Assembly (NCBI GenBank): GCA_001313085.1
Contig: BBFE01000017.1
Coordinates: 1-63,361, forward strand
Source of the DNA: Paenibacillus sp. JCM 18996
Lineage (GTDB): Bacteria > Bacillota > Bacilli > Paenibacillales > NBRC-103111
DNA length: 63,361 nt
Direction: 5' to 3'
Part shown: positions 18,227 through 28,213 of the stretch, in pieces
Position numbering within the stretch: position 1 is the first letter of the stretch
Layout of the letters: the number at the start of each line of letters is the position of its first letter
The notes under the pieces: model-generated
Databases searched by the model: none
Seen by the model: only the letters and a program-made list of their open reading frames with translations
What the model was told of the DNA's origin: nothing
Translations under genes and position numbers: made by a program

Positions 18227-20477
18227 ATGGAAAAAAACTGAATTGGGCAATTCAACAGTGAAGAATTCGATTGATCTTCAAATTAGCGGAATGACCTGCG
18301 CTGCATGCGCGGCCAGGATTGAAAAAAAGGTTTAAACAAATTGCCTGGCGTCACTAACGCGAACGTGAATTTTGCACTGGAAACCGCTCATGTCGATTAT
18401 AATCCCGAGAATGTTACCATCACAGATATGCAGAAAAAAAGGTAGATCAACTCGGTTATAAGGCGATGCCTAAAGGACAGGAAAATCAAGCTGAACATAG
18501 ACAAAAGGAAATTGCACGACAGAAAGGAAAACTGCTGGTATCAGCTTTACTGTCGCTGCCTTTACTTTGGGCCATGGTAGGGCATTTTACATTTACCTCC
18601 TTTGTATGGGTCCCTAATTTATTCATGAATCCTTGGTTTCAGTTATTACTGGCTACTCCGGTTCAATTCATCATTGGATCCCAGTTCTATGTTGGAGCTT
18701 ACAAAGCGCTGAAAAAATAAAAGCGCCAATATGGACGTACTTGTTGCCTTGGGTACATCTGCAGCGTTTTTTTTACAGCCTGTACTTGACATTTCAATGG
18801 TCGGCCATGGCAGAGCCGCATCATGCTCCGCCGATGTACTATGAAACGAGCGCAATATTAATTACTTTAATTATTCTAGGCAAATTGTTTGAAGCTTTAG
18901 CTAAAGGACGCACGTCGGAAGCAATAAAAAAACACTGATGGGTCTGCAAGCTAAAACGGCCCTTGTGCTGAGGGATGCACACGAGATCAGTATTCCTGTT
19001 GAAGAGGTAGCAGTCGGTGACGTGGTCTTGGTAAAGCCCGGGGAAAAAAATTCCTGTGGATGGGGAAGTGCTCGAAGGGTCGTCATCCGTTGACGAATCG
19101 ATGCTCACAGGCGAAAGCATTCCGGTTGAAAAAAAGGGTTGGAGATAACGTGGTCGGCGCGGCAATCAATAAAAACGGAATGCTTAAAATCAAGACGTCG
19201 AGAGTGGGCAAAGAAACGGCATTAGCGCAAATTATCACAGTGGTTGAAGAAGCGCAGGGGTCGAAAGCGCCTATTCAAAGGATAGCGGACAGGATCTCGG
19301 GTATTTTTTGTTCCCATCGTTGTCGGCATTTCTGCAGCTGCTTTTCTGGCTTGGTACCTTTTCGTCGATCAAGGCAACTTCGCCGGCGCTTTGGAAAAAA
19401 AGCAATCGCGATTCTCGTTATCGCCTGCCTTGTGCACTTGGTCTTGCAACGCCTACATCAATCATGGCCGGTTCCGGCCGCGCCGCGGAATTCGGAGTGT
19501 TGTTTAAAGGCGGAGAGCACCTGGAAGCCACACATCGGATCCAATCGATTATTCTTGATAAAACGGGTACCGTGACAAAAGGCAAGCCTGAATTGACCGA
19601 TGTGGTTGTGAAAACTATGGACGAAGCGTCATTTTTTTAGGTCTGGCAGGCGCAGCAGAGAAAAGCTCGGAACATCCTTTGGCAGAGGCTATCGTGTCAG
19701 GCATCGCGGCAAAGGGTATTCAAATCCCACAAGCAGAGCAATTTGAAGCTATACCTGGATTCGGGATACGAGCCATTGTGCAAGGAAAAGAGATTTTGGC
19801 AGGGACAAGGAAGCTGATGGCGAAATACAATGTCTCGGCGAATGAGGCTTTCATCGCAATGGAACAATTCGAGGAGGCCGGAAAAACAGCGATGCTGATC
19901 GCTATTGACGGGCAGTATGCAGGTATGGTTGCTGTTGCGGATACAATAAAAGACTCGTCCAGGGAAGCTGTCGCTCGCCTGAAGGACATGGGTATCGAGG
20001 TAATTATGATCACTGGAGACAACGAGCGCACGGCACAGGCGATCGCCAAGCAGGTGGGCATCGATCACGTGTTAGCCGAAGTCCTGCCGGAAGGAAAAGC
20101 GGAAGAAGTGAGAAAGCTGCAAGCTCAAGGCAAGAAAGTAGCCATGGTTGGCGATGGTATCAATGATGCTCCGGCTCTTGCGATGGCTGACATAGGGATG
20201 GCGATTGGGACCGGAACTGACGTTGCTATGGAAGCTGCGGATGTGACGTTAATGCGGGGCGATTTAAACAGTATTCCCGATGCGATTTATATGAGTCAAA
20301 AAAAACGATGGCCAATATCAAGATGAACCTTTTTTTTGGGCGCTTGCCTACAACAGTCTTGGCATTCCAATAGCAGCCATTGGACTGCTTGCCCCATGGG
20401 TTGCAGGCGCCGCGATGGCTTTGAGTTCTGTTTCTGTCGTATTAAATGCGCTTAGATTGCAGAGAGTTAAACTTTGA
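18227..20477 (+). CDS. copA: Cu(I)-exporting P1B-type ATPase CopA
   Basis: CopA pumps Cu(I) out of the cytoplasm. It has one N-terminal metal-binding domain ([14 protein letters not shown]), where many relatives have two. The actuator domain shows [14 protein letters not shown]. The ion site reads [13 protein letters not shown], phosphorylation is at DKTGTVTKG, the nucleotide-domain motif is SEHPLAEAI, and the hinge is [17 protein letters not shown]. It is about 740 residues. At least ten breaks occur, mostly in A/T runs (18231, 18324, 18433, 18713, 18770, 18927, 19045, 19130, 19305, 19395, 19631, 20300, 20330) plus a lost C at about 19428 inside the CPC motif. All pieces join in order. The corrected stop is TGA 20475-20477. 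Confidence 0.93.
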
Positions 20478-20576
20478 CCCGTGATGCTTGGAAGGGAGAA
20501 GACAGGATGGATAAGTGTGGCTTTAGATACAGCTTCGATTGATTCGCGGTTTAATAAGGAAGGGGCATGTAACTCT

Positions 20577-20660
20577 ATGAACTGGTCTATTCTGTTACTG
20601 CTGCTGTGTCCGCTGTCCAAGATGAAAGTAGGCAAAAAATCCCAATGGAATCGCTTATAG
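20577..20660 (+). CDS. Small hydrophobic protein after copA
   Basis: This 27-residue frame, MNWSILLLLLCPLSKMKVGK..., resembles the start of DUF2933-type small membrane proteins often found with copper or heavy-metal genes. It is preceded by AAGGAAGGGG. It is shorter than that family, and I cannot exclude chance. Confidence 0.35.
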   Translation: MNWSILLLLLCPLSKMKVGKKSQWNRL

Positions 20661-20669
20661 ATAATAAGA

Positions 20670-20712
20670 AAAAAAGCCAAGTTCCTCAAAAGTCGGGATT
20701 TGGCTTTTTTTT
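20670..20712 (+). terminator. Intrinsic terminator of the cop operon
   Basis: AAAGCCAA...TTGGCTTT form a hairpin with an internal GC-containing extension, followed by eight T residues. Confidence 0.85.
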
Positions 20713-20816
20713 ATTCCTGTCAGAGCTCACATGAAGTCCGCAGGCGAGCCTGCCAACGTGCGCAAGCTTGCATCAAGCAGAAACTGTTCTGTCTGCACGC
20801 GGCCTATATTCGTTTA

Positions 20817-20975
20817 TCATAAGAACCATTTCACAATCATTTTCCCGACGAAAACTATCACACACATATCTTGGATCCTTCCATAAAAAAAATAGTTCAA
20901 ACGCATTCTTCTGCCGCAATTGGGGCACGTAATGGATTGAGGCAGTTCATGGACAGGTCCGTCATAGTTTATCAT
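20817..20975 (-). CDS. Small zinc-ribbon protein
   Basis: This 52-residue frame, MINYDGPVHELPQSITCPNC..., has a CPNCG zinc knuckle but no second CxxC. It has an excellent ribosome binding site (AAGGAGGGATCAC). A T run of eight interrupts the middle; if one base is extra, the protein would end about eight residues earlier (FFMEGSKICV). I do not recognise a family. The role is unknown. Confidence 0.5.
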   Translation of the reverse strand: MINYDGPVHELPQSITCPNCGRRMRLNYFFYGRIQDMCVIVFVGKMIVKWFL

Positions 20976-21332
20976 GGGCTGTGATCCCTCCTTTAAATGG
21001 TTTTGACAATCTATAAAGAGGCGCTCGCTAAGGTTTCTATTTTTTATACTACAGCAGTTTTATTGCACTTACTGTCGAATTTGGTCTGATAATTTCAATG
21101 AATTCTTTTGTTCATAATTAACGAAACTGGCTGCCGGGTACCTGAGAAAATAGTCGGCAAATAAAAAAAACGGAAAAAAAAGTATATGACTTATATTGTC
21201 GAAAAAAAGGTCGGGAATGGCTAAATTTTTTATTGTTTTTTTAATGCGTTTCTAATTATCAGGCTTTATAATAGACAGTGTGCGGTCTTATCAATTAAAT
21301 CTAGCGCAATCAGGCAAGCAGGAGTGTTAAGT
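20976..21332. other. AT-rich intergenic region
   Basis: No gene is supported. It has many A/T runs, and a TATAAT-like element (about 21267-21273) that could drive the Ser-rich protein downstream. Confidence 0.3.
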
Positions 21333-22088
21333 ATGAAAAAAAGAAAGCTGTAACCATCGTTTTGGCGCTGATGCTTTCGTTAAATGCTTCAATAGGGATG
21401 GCAGCCGCAGCTGCAGGCCAGGGCAGCGCATCCTCCACTACGCCTACAACCACGTCAAGAACCGGGACATTTTCCACAGGCGGGAGCTCAAGTACGCACA
21501 GTACTCCACCCAGCCACTCGTCAACGGGCGGATTCAGCGGCGGCTCGAGCAGTTCCACTGCTCCCGGTTCAAGCAATTCAAGCAGCTCGGGCGCTCAAAG
21601 TCCATCGGCCGGCAGCAGTAACAGTTCAAACGGCCCAGCCGTAAATTCAAGCGGTTCGTCCGGGTTCAGCGGAGGCGCTTCGAATAAGTCTACGGTTCCT
21701 AGTGCGCCAAGCTCAAACAGTTCGATCACAAAGAACGGAACGACATACAGCACGGGCACCCAGAGACCGTCGTCAAATGTACAGAATGGAAGCACTACGA
21801 ATCCCGCCACCGGAAGAAGCTATTACGGCGGCAGCACTTACTCCGAGGCAGTTCCTAACGGTAAAAAAAGCCAAGCAGCTTCTGGCCTGTAGCTGGCGCA
21901 TTTGCCGCAGGGACATTTTTTAGGCTCGATGCTGCATCCGCAGGGCGGTTATTTCCCGGCTGCGGGAGGCGGTTATGTCCATCAGCCTTTTTTCCATTAT
22001 GCCTTTATTGATAGATATTGGCATACTGATTTTCGTTATCTGGATAGGTTCACTGCTGTTTAAATCACTGAGAGGACGACGGGGATGA
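21333..22088 (+). CDS. Ser/Gly-rich secreted protein with C-terminal membrane anchor
   Basis: After correcting the A run at the start (7 to 5), the N-terminus is MKKKAVTIVLALMLSLNASIG, a clear signal peptide cleaved near AAAAA. Then comes about 140 residues of Ser, Gly, Thr and Pro repeats without domains. Correcting runs near 21862, 21916 and 21990 extends the protein to AFAAGTFLGSMLHPQGGYFP, followed by a hydrophobic segment (MPLLIDIGILIFVIWIGSLL) and a basic tail (FKSLRGRRG). The protein is therefore likely an extracellular stalk or wall-spanning protein anchored in the membrane. Its stop overlaps the next gene by ATGA, so the two are coupled. No catalytic domain is visible. Confidence 0.7.
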
Positions 22089-22407
22089 GAATACAATTTG
22101 ACGAGCAGGACCTGATTGATTCGGTGTGTGTGGCGGTCGCGGCGAGGGCAAACCGGGGAAATGTAGAAGGCAGCGAGCCGAATCGGGTAACTGACATTAA
22201 GTTTATTTTTTGATCAGGATAAAGGTTTTTTCGGCGAGAAGCCGGCTAAATTACCAGGAATACTTTCTGAATCAGCAAGAACTCATCGATGCGGCAGCAT
22301 TGTATCTGTCTTCTTACTATTCGTTTAATTCGAACAGATTGCTGATTAACTTATCGTGGGATGAAAGCACAAAACAATTCAGCGGAGACATCATTGTAGA
22401 AAGATAA
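22085..22407 (+). CDS. DUF2653 (YxcD-like) protein
   Basis: The corrected protein starts MRIQFDEQDLIDSVCVAVA and contains RVTDIKFIFDQDKGFSA, NYQEYFLNQQELIDAAALYL and LINLSWDESTKQFSGDIIVE, the acidic beta-alpha pattern of DUF2653. It is about 107 residues and cytoplasmic. Breaks are in T runs near 22208 and 22230. Function is unknown. Overlap with the secreted Ser-rich protein suggests that they work together. A terminator follows. Confidence 0.75.
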
Positions 22408-22418
22408 GCGGCACACTT

Positions 22419-22459
22419 GCCCGTCTAGCCCACACAAAGGGAGAGGCGGGCTTTTTTTT
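22419..22459 (+). terminator. Intrinsic terminator after DUF2653 gene
   Basis: GCCCGTCT pairs with AGAGGCGGGC (one bulge) and is followed by eight T residues. Confidence 0.85.
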
Positions 22460-22620
22460 GCATTACTCATACTGCCTTTAAAAGAATGAACCCTACTGCG
22501 GGGCGCCGGTTGCTGTTGACATTGTTTGCTTATAGGGATATTTTTTTTCCATTTTGTATAGCGGCGCGGGATCAGGTATTATTAAATCAAAACTGCGCAG
22601 GCGGAATTCGGAAATAGGGG

Positions 22621-23638
22621 ATGTTGGAATTGAAATTGGAAAAAAACTGCCCGTTCTCGCAATCGTCGTTCCTTGCTACAACGAGGAAGAGGTACTGTCC
22701 GAGACGGTAGTCCGCCTCACCGGCATGCTGGAACGGCTTATTCTTGATAAGCTCGCCGCCGGCAGCAGCTACGTCCTGTTCGTGGATGACGGCAGCCGCG
22801 ATAAAACGTGGAACCTGATCGAGTCGTTCCATCGAACGCATGCGCACGTCGCCGGCTTGAAGCTCGCCCGCAACGCGGGGCACCAGAGCGCGCTGCTCGC
22901 CGGGCTGAACTCCGCGAGAAGCTCTTGCGACTGCGCCATTTCCATCGATGCTGATCTGCAGGACGACCCGAATGTGATCCGCGACTTCATGACCAAATAT
23001 CATGAAGGCTATGATATCGTGTATGGGGTGCGGCAAAGCCGGGAGAAAGACACGTGGTTCAAGCGGTTCACGGCACAGGTATTTTATAAAATGCTGCTGA
23101 AGATGGGCGGCAAGATCGAATACAATCATGCGGATTTCCGGCTTATGAGCAGGCGAGCGCTGGATGAGCTGGCCAATTTCAAAGAAGTGAACGTGTTCCT
23201 CCGTGGAATCGTACCGATGATTGGTTTCAAGACGACTCGGGTGTATTACGACCGGCACGAACGGTTCGCGGGCGAGTCCAAATACCCGCTGAAAAAAATG
23301 CTCGCCTTTGCATGGGATGGCATTACCTCGCTCAGCGTGACGCCGATCCGGCTCGTGTCCGCAGCCGGCTTCGTCTTGTTCTTCATCAGCATTGTGGCGG
23401 GATTGTACGCCATCGGCCAGAAGCTTGCCGGCAACACAGTAGCCGGGTGGCGTCGCTGATGGTGTCGGTCTGGTTCATCGGAGGCATTCAATTGATCGGC
23501 ATGGGACTGATCGGAGAATATATCGGTAAAATCTACAAAGAGGTGAAGCACCGTCCGCTGTATATTGTCGAAACCAAACTTCGGGCTTCGGCGGCGCCGT
23601 CCGCCGCACAGGTTACTCAAGGGAGGGAAGGAGCATGA
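22621..23638 (+). CDS. GtrB/DPM-type glycosyltransferase (GT2)
   Basis: This is a membrane-bound GT2 enzyme that loads a sugar on undecaprenyl phosphate. Motifs: [49 protein letters not shown] (the DxD), [23 protein letters not shown], then two C-terminal helices ([21 protein letters not shown] and [20 protein letters not shown]). ATG 22621 is in frame with the domain if the A run at about 22639 is shortened by two. A second break is near 23450. The stop overlaps the next start (ATGA). It is first of three genes in a glycosylation operon. Confidence 0.9.
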
Positions 23639-24086
23639 CGGCTTTGTGGAACCATTCGTTCGTCCGCTTCCTGCTCGTCGGTATCGTCAATACGATTGTC
23701 GGCTTGTCTATTATCTATGTTCTCTTGAATGGAGCGGGGATCGGATATTGGCCGGCCACTCTTATCGGCAACGGTATTGGAGCCGCTGTCAGCTATATGC
23801 TGAACCGGTCGTTCACATTTGGCTCCCGTACGCAGGTGAGACGGAGCTTGTGGAAATTTTTTTGCGGTTGTTGCAGTGTGTTACTTTTTTCTCTTATGCG
23901 ATCGGACTTGGTCTTTCCCATCTGGTGCTTGCCGTCGCCGGCCGCGATGGCGCGTATTGGGCGCATAATGCAGCTGTATTGTTCGGTACAGGCTTATATA
24001 CGGTCAGCAACTACTTAGGCCATAAATATTTTACATTCCGGCAGGTTCCGGTTCCTTTACAGGCAGGGGAAACGAATGAAATTTAA
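23635..24086 (+). CDS. GtrA-family flippase-like membrane protein
   Basis: GtrA proteins of about 120-150 residues have four helices and are thought to flip undecaprenyl-phosphate sugars. Motifs: [34 protein letters not shown] and [12 protein letters not shown]. One extra T in the run near 23856 separates the halves; the corrected middle reads [20 protein letters not shown]. Its stop overlaps the next start. Confidence 0.88.
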
Positions 24087-25510
24087 ACGGCATCTCGAAT
24101 TATGGACAATTGTTGCTGTCTGTGCGGTCGCATCTACGTACTGATGGCGCGTCCTATCGCGGGCATCGCCGACAACGGCGATTTTTTTTGAGAATCATGA
24201 AGTCCGCAGGACTGGGTTACCTTAATCCTTCGATGAGCGATGAAGACAGATATTTCGGCTATATGACCCGGGAATTCAAGCTGGTTCCGATCGAAATCGG
24301 CGGCTATGCGTCAACGCAGCTCTTTCTTGTCCTTATGGCCGCACTGCTTAACAAGCTGCTGTACAGTACGACCGTGTTCGACATCCGGTTTATGGCAGCC
24401 GTCTATACCGTCTTATTGTGTACGGCGCTTTATTTAATTGTACGTTATAACAAAACGCGTTCCACCGGGTACAATGTCATCCTCGCCACAGTGGTTGTCT
24501 TCATATTCGCCGACATCGGCTATATCGGGTACTTCAATACTCTGTTCGGCGAGCCGGTGTCTTATGTATTTTTTGCTGCTTACCGTGGCTCTAGGCATTG
24601 CGCTTATACGGCGGGAGCGGATATCTTTGACGATGCTCATATTGTTTTTTTGTGTGCGCCATTTTTTTTCTGGTAGGGTCGAAGATCCAGAACGCGCCTG
24701 TTGGCGTGCTCGCCGCGCTGCTGGGCTTTCGCTTCTTGAATTTCAGCAGGGAAAGGGCATGGCGCCGGACGGTCATCGGTTTTTTTCCGTGTTTTTTTTG
24801 CTGCTCGGCTCGGCTGCAATGTACCTGTTTGCTCCCAAGGAGCTGAAGGAAATCAACATGTATCAAACGGTGTTCTACGGGGTGCTTAAGGACTCCCCAA
24901 CCCCCGCGCAGGACCTCAAGGAGCTCGGTTTGCCCCCGGAGCTGGCGGTTTTACAGAATACGAATTTTTTTCACGCCGGATACACCGATCCCGCAGCGAG
25001 ACCCGCTGCTCTACGAGAAGTTTTACAATAAAATGAGCCATGCCAAAATTGCCGTCTTCTACATGAAGCATCCGGCACGGCTGCTGGGCAAGCTGGAGGT
25101 AGCGGCACAGAACGGAATGACGATCCGCCCCTATTACCTTGGCACTTATGAAAAAAAGCTGAAGGGCAGCCGCGAGGCGCCGTCTCGGGCAAGTTCGGCC
25201 TGTGGAGCGAATGGAAGCATAACCGGCTGCCGAATACATTTTGGTTCATCTTCGTTTTTTTTATTTGCTTTATTATTCCGTGCTCATTTGTGAGCATATT
25301 TGGGCGGACAGCCTGCGTCCAAAGGTGTTTGCGGAGCTCTTCGCCTGGATTGGGTTGATCGGCGCCGTTTCGTTTGTAATTCCGGTCATCGGTGACGGAG
25401 AGGCCGATATGGCCAAGCACTTGTTCCTGTTTAACGTCTGCTTCGACATGATGCTGGCAGCCGCGCTCCTATGGCTCGTACGTAAGGTCATGCACCTCGG
25501 GCGACACTGA
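24076..25510 (+). CDS. Polytopic glycosyltransferase, WsfD-like
   Basis: This is a membrane protein of about 480 residues with about ten helices. The first periplasmic loop reads RPIAGIADNGDFLRIM, the kind of acidic loop that holds the catalytic Asp of GT-C enzymes and is typical of WsfD-type hexose transferases of S-layer or wall glycan loci. Other features: TREFKLVPIEIGGYAST, GYFNTLFGEPVSYVF and EINMYQTVFYGVLKDSP. It is broken in T/A runs near 24182, 24570, 24645, 24662, 24780, 24964, 25150 and 25255. Together with the GtrB and GtrA genes it would use a lipid-linked sugar on the outer face to decorate a wall polymer or protein. The acceptor is unknown; the WsfD name is a family guess. Confidence 0.7.
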
Positions 25511-25680
25511 TCGGCGAGATAGCCAGCACGAAAAGAAACATTCATTCTGCACATACAAGAGATATTCCTCTGGATAACAAATACGCATGTTGCGAAAAGA
25601 GGTGGCAGAGCTGCTCAAAGTCATGGCGAATCAAAAAAAGCGGTGTTTGCCTGATAAAGGAGCAAAATACCTCTTAACCG

Positions 25681-25705
25681 CGGCCGCCTTAGAACCGCGG
25701 CCGCT
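25681..25705. terminator. Hairpin between convergent genes
   Basis: GCGGCCGC at about 25681 and again at about 25697 is self-complementary, giving a GC-rich stem with a TT-rich side. It separates the rightward glycosylation operon from the leftward acetyltransferase. Confidence 0.6.
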
Positions 25706-26158
25706 TTATAAATCTTGGGACAAACGTACCATATCCACAACTTGTATGCCGTTCTCGAATATCTGTTCACTGTAATGCCTCAGGAAGAAGCCCCGGTCAA
25801 TACCGGTCATTCTAAACCCGCATTTTTGATAAAGGGCCAGCTGTCCCACACTTGAATTGCCGGTGCCCACTTCGATCGTTTTATAACCGAGCAGCCTCGC
25901 ATTGTCAACCGCATGGTTCACCAACCGTTTCCCTATCCCTTTGCCTTGATGCTTCTCATCAACCGCTATATTTACTAACTCAATTGTCTCAGACCGTGTC
26001 GGCAGCAACACATAGACACCTACAATGCCTTCATCCGCTTTGGCGACAAAGCACTGACCCCTGGCGATATATTCTTCAACCAGTTTCCGGGAAGGATCGG
26101 CCAGCAGAAGCAATTCCATCGGAGGACGCTCATCCGGACCTGGCTTTCGTATTTCCAT
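25706..26158 (-). CDS. GNAT acetyltransferase (YvbK-like)
   Basis: This 150-residue GNAT protein is intact. The acetyl-CoA motif is VDEKHQGKGIGKRLVNHAV, preceded by VGVYVLLPTRSETIELVNIA and followed by IEVGTGNSSVGQLALYQKCGF. The LLLLADPS start region and GNSS segment resemble YvbK. The acceptor substrate is unknown. AGGAGAG precedes the ATG. It is one of the few genes here without a frameshift, and it has no A/T run longer than five. Confidence 0.88.
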   Translation of the reverse strand: MEIRKPGPDERPPMELLLLADPSRKLVEEYIARGQCFVAKADEGIVGVYVLLPTRSETIELVNIAVDEKHQGKGIGKRLVNHAVDNARLLGYKTIEVGTGNSSVGQLALYQKCGFRMTGIDRGFFLRHYSEQIFENGIQVVDMVRLSQDL

Positions 26159-26370
26159 GCTTCACTCTCCTGACGAGAAACAGTATCTTTTCCTACATTC
26201 GGCAAGCTGATGGATGACTCCTCTAAAAGGCGGAAATTTGCTGCTTTATTATCCGCGCATAACGGATTTTTTTTCTTTGCATGATCATTAACCTATAAGG
26301 CGGCAGCGGAATAAGATGAATTATAAATATTTCTCTTTACATGCATCAGAAAATTAAATAAAATAAGAAA

Positions 26371-26387
26371 TATACCCGATAGGAATA
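26371..26387 (+). promoter_or_regulatory. Possible CsoR/CstR-type operator before tauE-like gene
   Basis: TATACCCGATAGGAATA is an imperfect palindrome resembling the CsoR-family site at 17526-17542. CstR, a CsoR paralogue, controls TauE-type sulfite exporters in Staphylococcus. The match is weak. Confidence 0.3.
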
Positions 26388-26416
26388 GTGCGGATTAAAG
26401 AAGTGGGGAATACGAC

Positions 26417-27183
26417 ATGACGATTAGCATCGTAGCTATGGGTTTCTTCGTTGGCTTCATGGTTGGTTTAACGGGAGTGGGAGGGGCTGCCTTATTGACC
26501 CCCATACTGCTTATGATCGGTATCAATCCTTCCATCGCGGTTGGAACAGACCTGCTCTATAACTCGGTCACGAAATTGTTTGGCACGATCCAGCATTGGC
26601 GGCAAAAAAACGATTGATTTTCGGCTGGTAAAATACTTGGCGTTCGGCAGTGTCCCTGGCGCAGTAGCGTCTATTGTGCTATTGCATCTATTCAATTCAG
26701 TTTATGCCAATCAAGAACAAATCATTAAACATGCACTCGGCTATGTCCTGATTATTGTGTCTCTCGCTACGCTGGTCAAAATCGTAATCGACCAGAAATA
26801 CAATGCCGAGAGCTTCAAGACGAAATCACTGGGTGACAGTAAAGGCTTCACAATCGCTATTGGTGCAGTACTTGGTTTTATCGTGGGTCTTACCTCCATT
26901 GGCTCGGGTTCTTTATTCGCTTTAGTGATGCTTTATTTTTTTTCGTATGAAGGCTTCGCAGCTCGTGGGAACGGATATCGCGCACGCCTTTCTGCTGGTT
27001 ACAGCAGCCGGGATTATGCACGCAAGCTTTGGCAACGTCAATTATATGCTGGCCATAAATCTGCTGCTTGGCTCAGTGCCTGGCGTCCTGTTGGGAAGCA
27101 CTTTATCGTCAAAAGCTTCGACCAAGATTTTACGTACTATTATAGCAAGCCTGATATTGATCAGCGGTTTGAAGCTTATTTAA
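26417..27183 (+). CDS. TauE/SafE-family sulfite or sulfonate exporter
   Basis: This inner membrane permease of about 255 residues with seven to eight helices has the two TauE repeats: FVGFMVGLTGVGGAALLTP and then FIVGLTSIGSGSLFALVM. Between them are GTDLLYNSVTKLFGTIQHW and LVKYLAFGSVPGAVAS. Breaks lie in an A run at 26605 and a T run at 26937. Family members export sulfite, sulfoacetate or thiosulfate. ATG 26417 follows AAGTGGGG. A terminator follows. Confidence 0.85.
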
Positions 27184-27214
27184 TGGTGGAAGTCAAATTC
27201 CCTTTAAAATCAAG

Positions 27215-27254
27215 AAAAAACGAATGCTGCGGCGGCAAGCACTCGTTTTTTTTT
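27215..27254 (+). terminator. Intrinsic terminator after tauE-like gene
   Basis: AACGAATGC and GCACTCGTT pair around GCGGCGGCAA and are followed by T residues. Confidence 0.8.
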
Positions 27255-27265
27255 CGGGGATTCCG

Positions 27266-27523
27266 TTATGCATTTTCAAATAGGACGCACATCTCTTCCA
27301 ATGCTTCGAGATCGTCGTTTCCTATCGTTTTGATTGTTATGGCGGTGCCTTTGTGAATAATTTGCAATAAAAGCCCAAGCAAGCTCTTAACGTCGATTTG
27401 AACCGACTCATCGTATAAATAAACATAAATATTCGATTGAAAAATAGCCGCTTTCTGGGATATCGTTTTTTAATCTTTCCAGCGACAAGTCGTTTTTTTT
27501 ACAAGTATCCGATGTACTCTCAT
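27266..27523 (-). CDS. HPr-like protein lacking the phospho-histidine
   Basis: The corrected 85-residue frame begins MRVHRILVKNDLSLERLK, then ISQKAAIFQSNIYVYLY, VQIDVKSLLGLLLQIIHKGT and IGNDDLEALEEM. It aligns with HPr of the phosphotransferase system over its whole length. The active-site segment GIHARPA is replaced by NDLSLERL, so His15 is missing, while the Ser of the KSLLG loop (Ser46 in HPr) is kept. It could be a Crh-like regulatory protein phosphorylated only by HPr kinase. Two runs are too long (T8 at 27493-27500, T6 near 27466), which is why the gene is easily missed. No PTS genes are near. Confidence 0.7.
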
Positions 27524-27641
27524 AACCCATCACCTTCATCCGATAGTCTTTATACAATAGCTTATTCGGATGCGGGTTTCAATAGGTTTATATACTTATT
27601 TTTTTTATCGTCAGATGAATGCCGAACAAGACCATAAAAAA

Positions 27642-27718
27642 TCCCCTTCCGGCAACAGGGTCGCTCCATCCCGAGAGGATGAACGATGCCTCAGCAACCG
27701 TAAGGGGATTCTTTTAAT
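27642..27718. terminator. Long structured element with terminator features
   Basis: AATCCCCTT and AAGGGGATT form the outer stem around about 55 bases that hold a nested CATCC/GGATG hairpin and two GCAAC sequences. Both strands have T-rich flanks. It lies after the leftward KGG gene. The internal structure exceeds what a simple terminator needs. Confidence 0.5.
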
Positions 27719-27764
27719 TAGTTCCATTCATACTGATGGATTGGCAGCCTGCGTTCACTTCCCA

Positions 27765-27972
27765 CTATTCGTTTCTGCGCTGACGGGCCCGTTCTTCTCC
27801 GCCCTTTTCCCCGATTTCCCGGTAAAATTCTTTGTCGTGGGACTTGGAAGTGGCTTCTCCGCCTTATGGCTATCTCCTGATAAAATTCCTTGTCATGGTT
27901 TCTTGCAGTAGCCTCTCCTCCCTTACGTCCAGCTTCTTCACGGCTCATTTTGTTCTGCTTGTTGTCCGCCAT
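27765..27972 (-). CDS. KGG-repeat general stress protein (GsiB/Con-10 type)
   Basis: This short hydrophilic protein (about 68 residues) has tandem KGG units: SREEAGRKGGEATARNHDKE, then HKGGEATSKSHDKEFYREIG and EKGGEERARQRRN. KGG proteins are LEA-like and accumulate under starvation, desiccation or sigma-B stress. ATG 27972 has AAGGAG at good distance. A short base loss after EFYQEI breaks the frame; corrected, it ends at 27765. Confidence 0.85.
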
Positions 27973-28213
27973 TGAAATCACTCCTTGTAAGTTATTGGTG
28001 ATGCCCAAAATTCTTTTACCCTTGTCCTTTCAGAATAAAACAATCTATTGGACCGGATGGAAAAAAAATTTTGCCGTCGCAGTCTGTCCTCACCGTGCGA
28101 ATATTTCAGTCATCACCGGCCTTTTTTTTCTATTGCGTGACTGCTTAAGAAAATGGTAAGGTGGTTGGGGCAGGCGAACACTTTCCTCTTAAAATAACAC
28201 TGGTGGTGGGATT

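Noticed and set aside
18227..20477. copA as a true pseudogene
   Set aside because: All domains are present in order and every break is at a run of A/T or one lost C; the same error occurs in essential genes.
27642..27718. S-box-like riboswitch
   Set aside because: GCAACC and GAGAGG occur, but their order and spacing do not fit the SAM-I core, and no sulfur gene lies downstream.
28021..28160. Short frame (FAVAVCPHRANISV...) before the MATE gene
   Set aside because: It has no ribosome site and no resemblance to a protein; it lies in a region with long A and T runs.
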